From positions 62,001 to 126,000 of the forward strand of contig JADHMP010000005.1 in the NCBI GenBank assembly GCA_016779985.1: a stretch of DNA of 64,000 bases. Reading direction: 5' to 3'. The notes under the pieces were generated by a model, which saw nothing but the letters and a program-made list of their open reading frames with translations, had not been told where the DNA came from and searched no databases. A program made the position numbers and the translations under genes. Every line of letters begins with the position of its first letter. The first letter of the stretch is position 1. Of this stretch, positions 26,732 through 34,993 are shown in pieces. The DNA comes from JADHMP01 sp016779985 (GTDB taxonomy: Bacteria; Bacteroidota; Bacteroidia; Flavobacteriales; Flavobacteriaceae).

Positions 26732-26827
26732 AAGACCTACTCAAACAGGCATTCTCACTTTAACCCATTAAGTATCACTTAAACGATTTATTCCTTTACA
26801 AGTGATAGATTGCTCTAGTTTTATCAA

Positions 26828-26903
26828 ACCAGAACATAAGTAGGTTAAGTTCATGGTAAGATTTGGGGCAAAAAGGGGGAATCTATTCCCCCTTTTTATT
26901 TTT
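26828..26903 (+). repeat. 76-bp direct repeat, copy 2 (possible small RNA)
   Basis: It has the same 76 bases as copy 1 with one change, C at 26883 in the terminator loop. The copies start 172 bases apart. An in-frame ATG inside this copy opens a longer frame towards the dismutase gene, but that frame runs through a terminator and antisense to sodA. Confidence 0.7.
26870..26903 (+). terminator. intrinsic terminator in repeat copy 2
   Basis: The same 12-bp stem as in copy 1, with loop TCTA and tail ATTTTT. Confidence 0.85.
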
Positions 26904-26912
26904 CTGAAAATA

Positions 26913-26938
26913 AAAAAAGGACCATATGGCCCTTTTTT
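26913..26938. terminator. bidirectional terminator before the dismutase stop
   Basis: AAAAAAGG-A-CC-ATAT-GG-C-CCTTTTTT is a near-perfect palindrome with one A/C mismatch, with T-runs in both directions. It ends 22 bases from the sodA stop codon and can terminate both the plus-strand and the minus-strand transcripts. Confidence 0.8.
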
Positions 26939-26960
26939 ATTTGTATGTCATCATTACTTT

Positions 26961-27569
26961 TTATTGGTGCTCGGCGTAGCGCGCAGCAACCTTCTCCCAA
27001 TCAATAATATTGAAAAAGGCATTGATGTATTCAGGTCTTCTATTTTGATAATTCAAATAGTAAGCGTGTTCCCACACATCTAGACCTAAAATAGGAGTGC
27101 CCTCACATCCGATTCCAGGCATAATTGGGTTGTCTTGATTGGTAGTAGCACAAACTTCAACAGCACCTCCTTTGAGAACGCATAGCCAGGCCCAGCCTGA
27201 TCCAAATTGAGTGGCAGCAGCTTTCGAGAAAGCTTCTTTAAATGCCTCATAAGATCCAAATGCGCTGTCAATCGCAGAAGCTAGGTCTCCATTGGGTGTA
27301 CCTCCGCCCTTGGGAGATAAAATACTCCAAAATAATGAATGATTGTAATATCCTCCTCCGTTGTTTCTTACTGCTTTTTGATCCATATCTAAATTTGAAA
27401 GAATATCTTCTATCGTTTTTCCTTCTAACGCTGAACCTGCAATAGCACTATTCAAGTTATTGGTATAACCATTGTGGTGTTTGCTGTGATGGATTTCCAT
27501 TGTACGTGCATCTATATGGGGTTCAAGCGCATCATAGGGATATTTTAAAGTTGGTAGTTCAAATGCCAT
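26961..27569 (-). CDS. sodA: superoxide dismutase (Mn/Fe type)
   Basis: A 202-residue enzyme converting superoxide to hydrogen peroxide and oxygen. I use ATG 27569 (MAFELPTLKYPYDALEP); the in-frame extension upstream crosses the promoter. Metal ligands His27, His77 (GGGYYNHSLFW), Asp164 and His168 (LDVWEHAYY) are all present. Gly73 and Gln145 (TTNQDNP) are the pattern of Mn-preferring enzymes, but metal choice in Bacteroidota can be flexible. It lacks a signal peptide, so it is cytoplasmic. It is a single gene with its own promoter, divergent from addA. Confidence 0.94.
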   Translation of the reverse strand: MAFELPTLKYPYDALEPHIDARTMEIHHSKHHNGYTNNLNSAIAGSALEGKTIEDILSNLDMDQKAVRNNGGGYYNHSLFWSILSPKGGGTPNGDLASAIDSAFGSYEAFKEAFSKAAATQFGSGWAWLCVLKGGAVEVCATTNQDNPIMPGIGCEGTPILGLDVWEHAYYLNYQNRRPEYINAFFNIIDWEKVAARYAEHQ

Positions 27570-27590
27570 AATTTTTTTTTTAGTTACAAA

Positions 27591-27598
27591 CAAATGTA
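27591..27598 (-). promoter_or_regulatory. candidate -7 box of sodA (TAcaTTTG)
   Basis: On the minus strand TACATTTG matches TAnnTTTG and stands 21 bases before the ATG. A TTG lies 14 bases further upstream, shorter than the usual spacing. Confidence 0.45.
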
Positions 27599-27663
27599 AA
27601 ATTTCTTTTTTCAATTCTATAGAAACTTAACAAAACTCTTACATTTAAAGGAATAGAAAATAG

Positions 27664-30600
27664 ATGTCAACCCATTCGTTTAAAATTCTAAACGCCTCGG
27701 CTGGAGCAGGAAAAACTTTTGCTTTAGTGAAAGAGTATCTTCTACTGATTCTCTCTTCTGATAAACCCACTATTTTTCAACATATTTTGGCTCTCACATT
27801 TACAAACAAAGCTGTAGCTGAAATGAAAGGAAGGATTCTAGAAATGCTCTGGGCTATGGCTTTTGAACCTGACAGTGAAGCAGCTATGTGTGAAGCTCTT
27901 CTAAATGAATTGCCTTTTGATAAAAAACAATTACAGCATAAAAGTGCTCTTCTTTTAAGAAAAATTTTCAAAGAGTATGGACGCTTTGATATCATTACCC
28001 TCGATAGACTGACCTATAGCATTGTTCGAACCTTTTCAAAAGACTTGAAATTGCCGCATCATTTTGAAGTGGTGCTAGAAAAGGACGAACTGCTTTTAAA
28101 GATGTTACAAAATCTTTTTGATGAGATTGGAACTAATGCACAATTGACCCAAACACTTTTAGGCTTTAGTCAATTTAAAATCTCTCAACAACAAAGTTGG
28201 GATATTGAAAAAGAGCTATATGACATGGCCCAGAGTCTTCTGAAAGAAAATGATCGTTTTGCTGTTGAAGAATTACAAAAACTTGATGATCCAACATGGA
28301 TCAATTTAAAGAGCCATTTTCAGGCAAACTTATCTAAAATTGAAAATGAGATTGTAAGCGATGCAAAACACATACTTCAAAAAATAAAAGAGAAAAATTT
28401 AACTCCTGATGATTTTTACAAAAAAGTACTCTATACCCATTTCGAGCATTTAGAAAATAAGCATTTTGAAGGCCGCTTTAATAATCAATTAGAATTGGCT
28501 TTAAAAGGTGAAAAGCCGCTTTATAAAAAGGCCACTTCTAGCGCAATTGTAAATGAAATTGAAGAATTAAGGCCTTTATTACTTGAGTTCTATTTGCTTA
28601 CTAGAATTTCTGTTGGTCGTTGGTTACTTTGTCGTTCTATTTTAAAGCAATGGACTCCAATGTCACTTCTGCGTGAAATGGGGAAACGTCTAAACACCTT
28701 GCAGTTTGAACAGCAGAAAATGCTTCTTGGCCAATTTAACAATAGAATTAGTAAAGTTGTTCAAGACCTTCCAGCCCCTTTTATTTATGAACGATTGGGT
28801 GCGCGATATCATCATTATTTTATTGATGAATTTCAAGATACTTCAGTTTTACAGTGGGAAAATTTAATTCCTTTGATAGGAAATGCATTAGAAGGTGAAA
28901 CATCAACGGGTCAAAACGGGACTCTTTTTCTTGTGGGTGACCCAAAACAAGCAATATACAGATGGCGAGGAGGGAATAACCAACAATTTTTAAATCTTTT
29001 AAACAAACAGATTCCTTTTCAAATTGAGCCCCTCATTGAAACCTTAGAAACCAATTATCGAAGTTATGATAAACTGATTCATTTCAACAATGATTTTTTT
29101 AAATCAGTATTAGAAGTTTTGACCTCCAGTACACTTAAAAGTCTTTTCAAAACAAGTACTCATCAAAAAACAAATTCCAAAAAAGGGGGATTAGTCACTT
29201 TGTCTTTTATAAGCCAGAATCTAAAAAAAGAGGAAGAAAATCAAGTCTATTCTTTGAGGACAATTCAGCGAATTGAAGAATCAATCGATGTGGGCTTTGA
29301 ACACCGAGATATTGCCATTTTAGTACGTACAGGAGAACAAGCTAAAACGATTGGTAAAATTTTACTACAAAACACTATGCCGTTTCAATCAGAGGAAACC
29401 CTCTACCTTTCAGAAGCAGCTAACGTATGTTTTTTGATACAACTATTACGGTTAGTATCTAACCCAAATGAGAAACAATTAAAAAAAGAACTTTTAGATT
29501 ATGTTTGGCAATATGGGCCAAAAATAAATGAAGATTACCACACTTTTGTAGCTCCCTTATTAGATTTGGCACCCAGACCATTTTTTGAATTTTTAAATGC
29601 CGCATGTAAAAGTAGCTTTCAATTTAAAATCTTTAAAAACCTATCACTATATGAATCAATACTTTACAGTCTTTCTCATTTTCCATTTTTAGAGAAAGAT
29701 GATAGTTTTATGCTTTTTTTCTTAGAGTACGTATTTGAATTTACAAAAACGCATGGGGGAAATAGAACACAATTTCTAGACCACTGGACTCAAGTTGAAG
29801 ATACAGTAAAGGTAAATGAGCCAGAAGAAAAAAATGCTATTCGAATTATGACTATTCACAAGGCAAAAGGATTAGAATTTCCTGTAGTTATTTTACCCTT
29901 TCTAGATAAAGACCTCTATGGAGTGTCAGCATTCCCCATCTGGTATAATTTGAAAGAAATATCCTTCAATAAACTTCCTTGGGCTTGGGTTTCATTTTCA
30001 AAAAAAATTAAAGAGTTTGGAGCCAATGGACAACTTTTTTATGAAAGGCAACGCCAAGCGCAAGAAGCAGATGCGATAAACGTTTTGTATGTGGCTTTGA
30101 CCCGAGCCAAACAATGCGTTCATATTATTACGAAAAACACAAACAGTGAGCGAAAAACCTATGCTTTGTTATTTAAAAATTATGTTTTATCCTCAGGAAA
30201 TGAAGTTCATGATGACAGTTTTTTTTCTTGGGGCAGTATTTCAAAACAGGAGGGCTCGAAAGCAGATCAAATGGTAAAAATACCTTTTGAAATTAATACT
30301 AATCTCAATTGGAAGCAGAAATTAATTGTAACCCAACACCATAGAGAAAACAAGGTGAATAAGGCCATAGCAAGAGGGATCCTATTGCATCAGTTGATGG
30401 AAAAGGTAGATCAAGCCACACCCCAAAAAATAATCGACTCTTATGATGAGGGTGAACTTTCAAAAAAGGAGAGGGAACATTATTTAGCTTTAATGAATCA
30501 AATTATTGCTCACCCTCAGTTGAAACCTTATTTCAACACGACCAACTCGATATACTGTGAAATGGAAATACTCGCCCCACAAAAGCCTATCCTGCGTCCA

Positions 30601-30783
30601 GACAGAGTTGTTATTAAGAATGACCATGCTGCGATTATTGATTACAAAAGCGGAATCCCCAAAAGAGAGGATAAAATTCAAATGGAAGCCTACGAAGATA
30701 GTTTGAAAAGTATGGGTATTTCAACAGTAAGAAAATTTTTAATTTATACTCAAAAGGGTTTAGAAGTTGAAGAATTAAAATAG
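27664..30783 (+). CDS. addA: AddA-type helicase-nuclease (UvrD family)
   Basis: A 1039-residue protein combining a superfamily 1A helicase and a C-terminal nuclease. Helicase motifs: Walker A ASAGAGKT (11-18), LALTFTNKAVAEMKGRI, Walker B FIDEFQDTS (Asp388, Glu389), LVGDPKQAIYRWRGG, TLETNYRS, IMTIHKAKGLEFPVV and LYVALTRAKQ. The nuclease core is intact: RGILLHQLME, then Asp980 (RPDRVV), Asp993 and Lys995 (IIDYKSG). With AddB it resects double-strand breaks to start recombination and degrades foreign linear DNA. An OmpA-type gene separates it from addB. The TAcaTTTA at 27640-27647, 16 bases before the ATG, may be its -7 box. Confidence 0.88.
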   Translation: MSTHSFKILNASAGAGKTFALVKEYLLLILSSDKPTIFQHILALTFTNKAVAEMKGRILEMLWAMAFEPDSEAAMCEALLNELPFDKKQLQHKSALLLRKIFKEYGRFDIITLDRLTYSIVRTFSKDLKLPHHFEVVLEKDELLLKMLQNLFDEIGTNAQLTQTLLGFSQFKISQQQSWDIEKELYDMAQSLLKENDRFAVEELQKLDDPTWINLKSHFQANLSKIENEIVSDAKHILQKIKEKNLTPDDFYKKVLYTHFEHLENKHFEGRFNNQLELALKGEKPLYKKATSSAIVNEIEELRPLLLEFYLLTRISVGRWLLCRSILKQWTPMSLLREMGKRLNTLQFEQQKMLLGQFNNRISKVVQDLPAPFIYERLGARYHHYFIDEFQDTSVLQWENLIPLIGNALEGETSTGQNGTLFLVGDPKQAIYRWRGGNNQQFLNLLNKQIPFQIEPLIETLETNYRSYDKLIHFNNDFFKSVLEVLTSSTLKSLFKTSTHQKTNSKKGGLVTLSFISQNLKKEEENQVYSLRTIQRIEESIDVGFEHRDIAILVRTGEQAKTIGKILLQNTMPFQSEETLYLSEAANVCFLIQLLRLVSNPNEKQLKKELLDYVWQYGPKINEDYHTFVAPLLDLAPRPFFEFLNAACKSSFQFKIFKNLSLYESILYSLSHFPFLEKDDSFMLFFLEYVFEFTKTHGGNRTQFLDHWTQVEDTVKVNEPEEKNAIRIMTIHKAKGLEFPVVILPFLDKDLYGVSAFPIWYNLKEISFNKLPWAWVSFSKKIKEFGANGQLFYERQRQAQEADAINVLYVALTRAKQCVHIITKNTNSERKTYALLFKNYVLSSGNEVHDDSFFSWGSISKQEGSKADQMVKIPFEINTNLNWKQKLIVTQHHRENKVNKAIARGILLHQLMEKVDQATPQKIIDSYDEGELSKKEREHYLALMNQIIAHPQLKPYFNTTNSIYCEMEILAPQKPILRPDRVVIKNDHAAIIDYKSGIPKREDKIQMEAYEDSLKSMGISTVRKFLIYTQKGLEVEELK

Positions 30784-30861
30784 TTTACAAAAAAATAATA
30801 TATTTATATGCGAAATTTTAGATGTAATCTATTTTTTTGAAACCCCATTTTACCCTAACGA

Positions 30862-32160
30862 ATGAAATCATCTTATATACCTACCTCACTCATAATCATT
30901 TTTTTAATTTCTTTTTCTTTTTGTTTCGCACAAACAAAAGACTATCCTGTTCAAATTTCTTTGGGAGTAAACGTGATTGATGTGTATCCAACTGGGGTTT
31001 CTTCTCAAGGAGGTCTTTTTGAAGATTTTTTCAATATTCAAGATCATTGGAATTTTGGTTCAGTTCCCTTGATGGTTCAGGTCACTAAATATTTAGGCAG
31101 AGGGTTTTCATTTGGAGGCAGAGGAAGCTATAACACAATAACAAAATATGGTGCAACTAGTGCAAATGACCCATTTTATAATGCTGATGGGATTATCAAA
31201 TATAACTGGAGTCAAATTTTAAAAACAAAAAGGGTGTCTCCCTATTTTGAAATTGGCGGGGGTTATGCCATTTTTGATAAAGTTGGGGCAGGCTATTTCA
31301 ACTTAGGAGCGGGTATAGAATATTGGTTAGGTGAGAAAGGGCAGTGGGGAATAACTGTGGGGTCGTTATTTAGAAACACAGGTGAAACTTATGGGACAAA
31401 GCATTTTCAGCACTATTCTAGTTTAACCTATAGGTTTGAGAATAGAGATAGGGATGGAGATGGAATTCTTAACAGAGATGATGATTGTCCTGATACTCCT
31501 GGATTACCCTCGCTAAATGGTTGTCCCGACACAGATCTGGATGGAATTCGTGATTTAGAGGACAAGTGTGTAGATGTGCCTGGAATACCTGCTTTGGAAG
31601 GTTGTCCAGATACTGATAATGACGGGATACAAGATAACCTAGATAAATGTCCAGAACTTTGGGGTATCCAAAAATTTGAAGGTTGTCCAGATACTGATGG
31701 AGACGGTATTGAAGATGCTGAAGACGAATGTGTAAATATGGCAGGTGTTTTCGAAAACAACGGATGTCCAGAGGAAATTGTTAAAATTGAAGAGGAGAAA
31801 TTGCCACAGATAGAATTTATAGAATATGATGAAACCAAATTGATATACTTTAACTCTGATATGTGTAGTTTAAACTATGAATCTATTTTGGTTCTAAATG
31901 AAATCGCAAAGGTCTTACTTGAGAATCCTTCATTTAAAATTGAGATTAATGGGCACACAGATAGTACGTATAAAGAGACATATAACCAGAGATTATCAGA
32001 GCAAAGAGCACTCACTGCCAAAAAATATTTGATTGTAAAAGATATTGATCCAAATAGAATTAAAACAGCTGGGTTTGGAGAAAGAGTACCTGTAAGATCC
32101 AACGATACCAAGGAAGGAAGAGCCTTGAACAGGCGTACAGAAATTATCATAATAAAATAA
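30862..32160 (+). CDS. OmpA-family outer-membrane protein with thrombospondin type-3 repeats
   Basis: A 432-residue protein. The signal peptide ends near residue 24 (SFCFAQ). A beta-barrel-like domain covers about 25-190. Acidic calcium-binding type-3 repeats follow at about 193-295 (DRDGDGILNRDDDCPDTPG, DTDLDGIRD, DTDNDGIQDN, DTDGDGIED). The C-terminal OmpA domain (about 315-432) has the peptidoglycan-binding pattern EINGHTDSTYKETYNQRLSEQRA. It tethers the outer membrane to the cell wall. It lies between addA and addB and ends in a terminator hairpin; nothing suggests a role in recombination. Confidence 0.92.
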   Translation: MKSSYIPTSLIIIFLISFSFCFAQTKDYPVQISLGVNVIDVYPTGVSSQGGLFEDFFNIQDHWNFGSVPLMVQVTKYLGRGFSFGGRGSYNTITKYGATSANDPFYNADGIIKYNWSQILKTKRVSPYFEIGGGYAIFDKVGAGYFNLGAGIEYWLGEKGQWGITVGSLFRNTGETYGTKHFQHYSSLTYRFENRDRDGDGILNRDDDCPDTPGLPSLNGCPDTDLDGIRDLEDKCVDVPGIPALEGCPDTDNDGIQDNLDKCPELWGIQKFEGCPDTDGDGIEDAEDECVNMAGVFENNGCPEEIVKIEEEKLPQIEFIEYDETKLIYFNSDMCSLNYESILVLNEIAKVLLENPSFKIEINGHTDSTYKETYNQRLSEQRALTAKKYLIVKDIDPNRIKTAGFGERVPVRSNDTKEGRALNRRTEIIIIK

Positions 32161-32180
32161 AGTTTCAATTCCTTTAGATA

Positions 32181-32215
32181 AATCGCCTCAAATGTGGAGG
32201 CGATTTTTTATTTTT
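32181..32215 (+). terminator. terminator-like hairpin after ompA, abutting addB
   Basis: AATCGCCTC and GAGGCGATT form a perfect 9-bp stem around a short loop, followed by TTTTATTTTT. The T-tract ends 4 bases before the addB ATG at 32220. The same tract reads TATTTTTA (32209-32216), one base off the -7 consensus. Confidence 0.75.
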
Positions 32216-32219
32216 AGAG

Positions 32220-34946
32220 ATGCTCACTTTTCTTGATCAGGTTGCACAAACAATTATTGAATCTAAAAGGGATTTTCAGGGGCTAAAAATTGTAGTGCCC
32301 TCAAATCGTGCAATTCTTTTTCTTAAGGAAGCGATAAAAAAAAAAATTGAGATACCGCGTTTTGCTCCAAAGGTTATTTCTATTGAAAGTTTTATAGAGG
32401 AACTTTCTGGGCTAAAAAAAATTAGCAAATCCGAGCTTCTACTCCTCTTTTTTGAAATCTACAGGAAAATTACACCCAAAAAAAAGCAAGATCAATTTGA
32501 CCAATATTTAGGCTGGGCAGAAATAATTTTGAATGAGTTTAGTGAAATAGATGCCAATTTGGTGGATTCATCGTCTCTTTTCAAGACTCTTGAGGACTAT
32601 AAATCGTTAGACTCTTGGAATGCTGACACTCTACAAGAAAAAGACATAGTAAAACACTTTAAAGATTTCAATAAAACCATTCCTATACTCTATCAAAAAG
32701 TGCATGAAATTTTATTGGAAAAAGAACAAGCATATTCAGGCCTTCGTTATCGTGAGGCAGTAGCGAATTTAGAATATTATTTTGAAGCCGATCAAAGGCA
32801 TCACTTTTTTATTGGATTTAATGCATTAAATAAAGCAGAGGAGTTCTTATTTCAAGAATTTTTGGCCCAACAAAGAGCAACCGTTCTTTGGGATATCGAC
32901 TCCTGTTTTTATCAAGACTTAGATCATCCAGCAGGTCATTTTATTCGACACTATTTTAAGCATTGGCCGACTCTTAAAAAAGAAAAGCCTCTATGGGAAT
33001 CTCAATTTGAGGAAGAAAAAAATATTCACATTGTGGGGTTACCTAAAAACATATCTCAGGCTCACTGTGCTGTTCAACTATTAGGACAACTAAAAGCGGA
33101 TGAGAGTAAAGCTCTGGTTTTAGGGGAGGAGTCGTTGCTAATTCCAACCTTGTCTGCCTTAAATAATAATTTTGATTCATGGAATGTTACTATGGGATAT
33201 CCATTGGAACAAACTTCTGCGGCTAACTTCTTTGATCTCTTTATGAAACTCCATGAAGAGGCACATTCTGAAAGCTACGATTTTCGTCTTCTTCTTAGCC
33301 TTCTATCCTCTGTCCATTTGGAGGAACTTTTAAAGGCCCATGAAATTAATATCCACCCTTTGGTCACAAAATTTCATAAAAAAAAACAATTCAAAATAGC
33401 TGCTTCCGAAGTATATGATATAACATTGAAAAAGGCAAACTTACTTGTATTGCTTTTTAAACCTATAGATGGAGTAGCTGACTTTTTAAAAAGAACAATT
33501 GAATTAAGTTTACATTTTGTTGATTTTTTTTCCTCCAAAGGCTCCAACCAACTTCTTGCCAGTTTTTTTAAAAAACAACAAGCTATTTTCGAAAACTTAC
33601 AGAATTTAATTGATACATATCCTTTCATTATAAGGCTAACAGAATTACGATTGTTGTATCAAAATATTCTTAATCAAGAAAAGATTCCATTTGCAGGTGA
33701 TCCATTACAAGGCCTTCAAATTATGGGGCTACTTGAGACACGCTTATTAGATTTTGATACCATTGTAATCACAAACGTAAACGAAGGGATTTTACCATCG
33801 GGAAAATCGTTTTCAAGTTGGATTCCTTTTGCTGTAAAAAAAGCGTTTGAAATGCCAACTTTTGTCGAAAAAGACTATCTCTATGCCTATCATTTTTTTC
33901 GACTTTTGCAAAGAGCAAAACGTGTTTATTTGCTTTATAATTCTATTTCAGAAGGAATAAATGGGGGTGAAAAAAGTCGATTCATATATCAACTAGAGTA
34001 TTTAAAAAAGGCAAAGCATAAATTGCATTATAGCCAATTGGATATTGGTTTATCTCCTAAAAAAAACAATTTTAGTGAAGTTCAAAAAACACCAGAAATT
34101 GTCAATCAATTATGGGAAATGGCAACGAGTGGATTTTCACCTTCATCACTTACCACTTTTTGGAGAGACCCCTCTCTATTTTATGAGCGGTATCTACTAA
34201 AAATAAACCCAATTCAACCTCTAGAGCAAACGCTGCAGGCAAATCAAAAAGGGACACTCATGCACGCCGTTTTAGAGCAACTTTATACTCCTTTTGTTCA
34301 ACAAGAACTCAGAATTGAGCATTACAACAAGATGCTAAAAAATGTATCTCCTCTCGTAGATGAACTATTTCAGAAAGAATTTGGGTCGTCATATTCTCCA
34401 AAAGGGAAAAATTATCTCCTTTTTGAGTCTATAATTCGATTAATTAAACATTTTCTCGAAGAGGAACAAAAGTGGATTGCTAATGATAATCATTTAAAAA
34501 TTATAGCAGTTGAAAAAAAAATTGAAGGGTTTTTCTCACTTCCTCAATCTAATAAGAAAATCAAAATTAAGGGATATATCGATCGTATAGATCAGGCAAA
34601 TGATGTTTTGAGAATTGTTGATTATAAAACAGGAAACGTAGATTCGAAACAACTCCAAATTGACCGGTGGGAAAATCTATTAGACGACCCTAATAAGAGT
34701 CAGTTGTTTCAAGTCCTTCTCTATAGCTATATGCTAAAAAGTGAGTTTGAAAACAGAACATTTTGTGCGGGTGTAATTCCGTTTAAGACCTTAAAAAATA
34801 ATTTTATTCCTGCAAGAATAGGTAATGAAAGGCTCAAAAAGTTAATTACTTTTTCAAAGGAAGAAAATGAAGCGTTTGCTGCTCAACTCAGTATACTTCT
34901 TGACCAACTTTTCGATGTCAATATACCTTTTATTAAAGAGAATTAA
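32220..34946 (+). CDS. addB: AddB-type nuclease subunit (PD-(D/E)XK family)
   Basis: A 908-residue partner of AddA. The N-terminal helicase-like region lacks a Walker A motif: the expected position reads KIVVPSNRAILFL, with no GKT. It is therefore probably an inactive, RecC-like scaffold that recognises DNA. The C-terminal nuclease core is intact: GTLMHAVLEQLY, Asp788 (GYIDRID), Asp801 and Lys803 (IVDYKTG). I see no set of cysteines for the iron-sulfur cluster of Bacillus AddB. It starts directly behind the terminator-like hairpin of the ompA gene. Confidence 0.82.
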   Translation: MLTFLDQVAQTIIESKRDFQGLKIVVPSNRAILFLKEAIKKKIEIPRFAPKVISIESFIEELSGLKKISKSELLLLFFEIYRKITPKKKQDQFDQYLGWAEIILNEFSEIDANLVDSSSLFKTLEDYKSLDSWNADTLQEKDIVKHFKDFNKTIPILYQKVHEILLEKEQAYSGLRYREAVANLEYYFEADQRHHFFIGFNALNKAEEFLFQEFLAQQRATVLWDIDSCFYQDLDHPAGHFIRHYFKHWPTLKKEKPLWESQFEEEKNIHIVGLPKNISQAHCAVQLLGQLKADESKALVLGEESLLIPTLSALNNNFDSWNVTMGYPLEQTSAANFFDLFMKLHEEAHSESYDFRLLLSLLSSVHLEELLKAHEINIHPLVTKFHKKKQFKIAASEVYDITLKKANLLVLLFKPIDGVADFLKRTIELSLHFVDFFSSKGSNQLLASFFKKQQAIFENLQNLIDTYPFIIRLTELRLLYQNILNQEKIPFAGDPLQGLQIMGLLETRLLDFDTIVITNVNEGILPSGKSFSSWIPFAVKKAFEMPTFVEKDYLYAYHFFRLLQRAKRVYLLYNSISEGINGGEKSRFIYQLEYLKKAKHKLHYSQLDIGLSPKKNNFSEVQKTPEIVNQLWEMATSGFSPSSLTTFWRDPSLFYERYLLKINPIQPLEQTLQANQKGTLMHAVLEQLYTPFVQQELRIEHYNKMLKNVSPLVDELFQKEFGSSYSPKGKNYLLFESIIRLIKHFLEEEQKWIANDNHLKIIAVEKKIEGFFSLPQSNKKIKIKGYIDRIDQANDVLRIVDYKTGNVDSKQLQIDRWENLLDDPNKSQLFQVLLYSYMLKSEFENRTFCAGVIPFKTLKNNFIPARIGNERLKKLITFSKEENEAFAAQLSILLDQLFDVNIPFIKEN

Positions 34947-34993
34947 ATTTTCACTACTTTAGTAGGCAGCACCATGAATTATATACTATATTA

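Larger units (their letters stand above)
26584..26960. other. non-coding region with duplicated element and three terminator hairpins
   Basis: This 377-base gap between the convergent PurF-type gene and the superoxide dismutase holds two near-identical 76-base copies (26656 and 26828), an inverted repeat between them (TATCACTT 26773-26780 and AAGTGATA 26800-26807), and a third, bidirectional terminator. TActTTTA near 26601 and TAgtTTTA near 26816 are weak -7-like boxes upstream of the two copies. Confidence 0.7.

Noticed and set aside
26681..26782. 33-codon reading frame starting in repeat copy 1 (and a longer one from copy 2 at 26853)
   Set aside because: The frames run through strong terminator stems and, for copy 2, antisense to sodA. 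The one base difference between copies lies in the terminator loop, so it gives no separate evidence for coding.
26656..26903. CRISPR-like repeats
   Set aside because: Only two copies, 76 bases long, with a terminator inside each and no cas genes nearby.
31430..31770. DNA tandem repeats in the ompA gene
   Set aside because: They are explained by calcium-binding thrombospondin type-3 repeats in the protein; the DNA repeats are imperfect.
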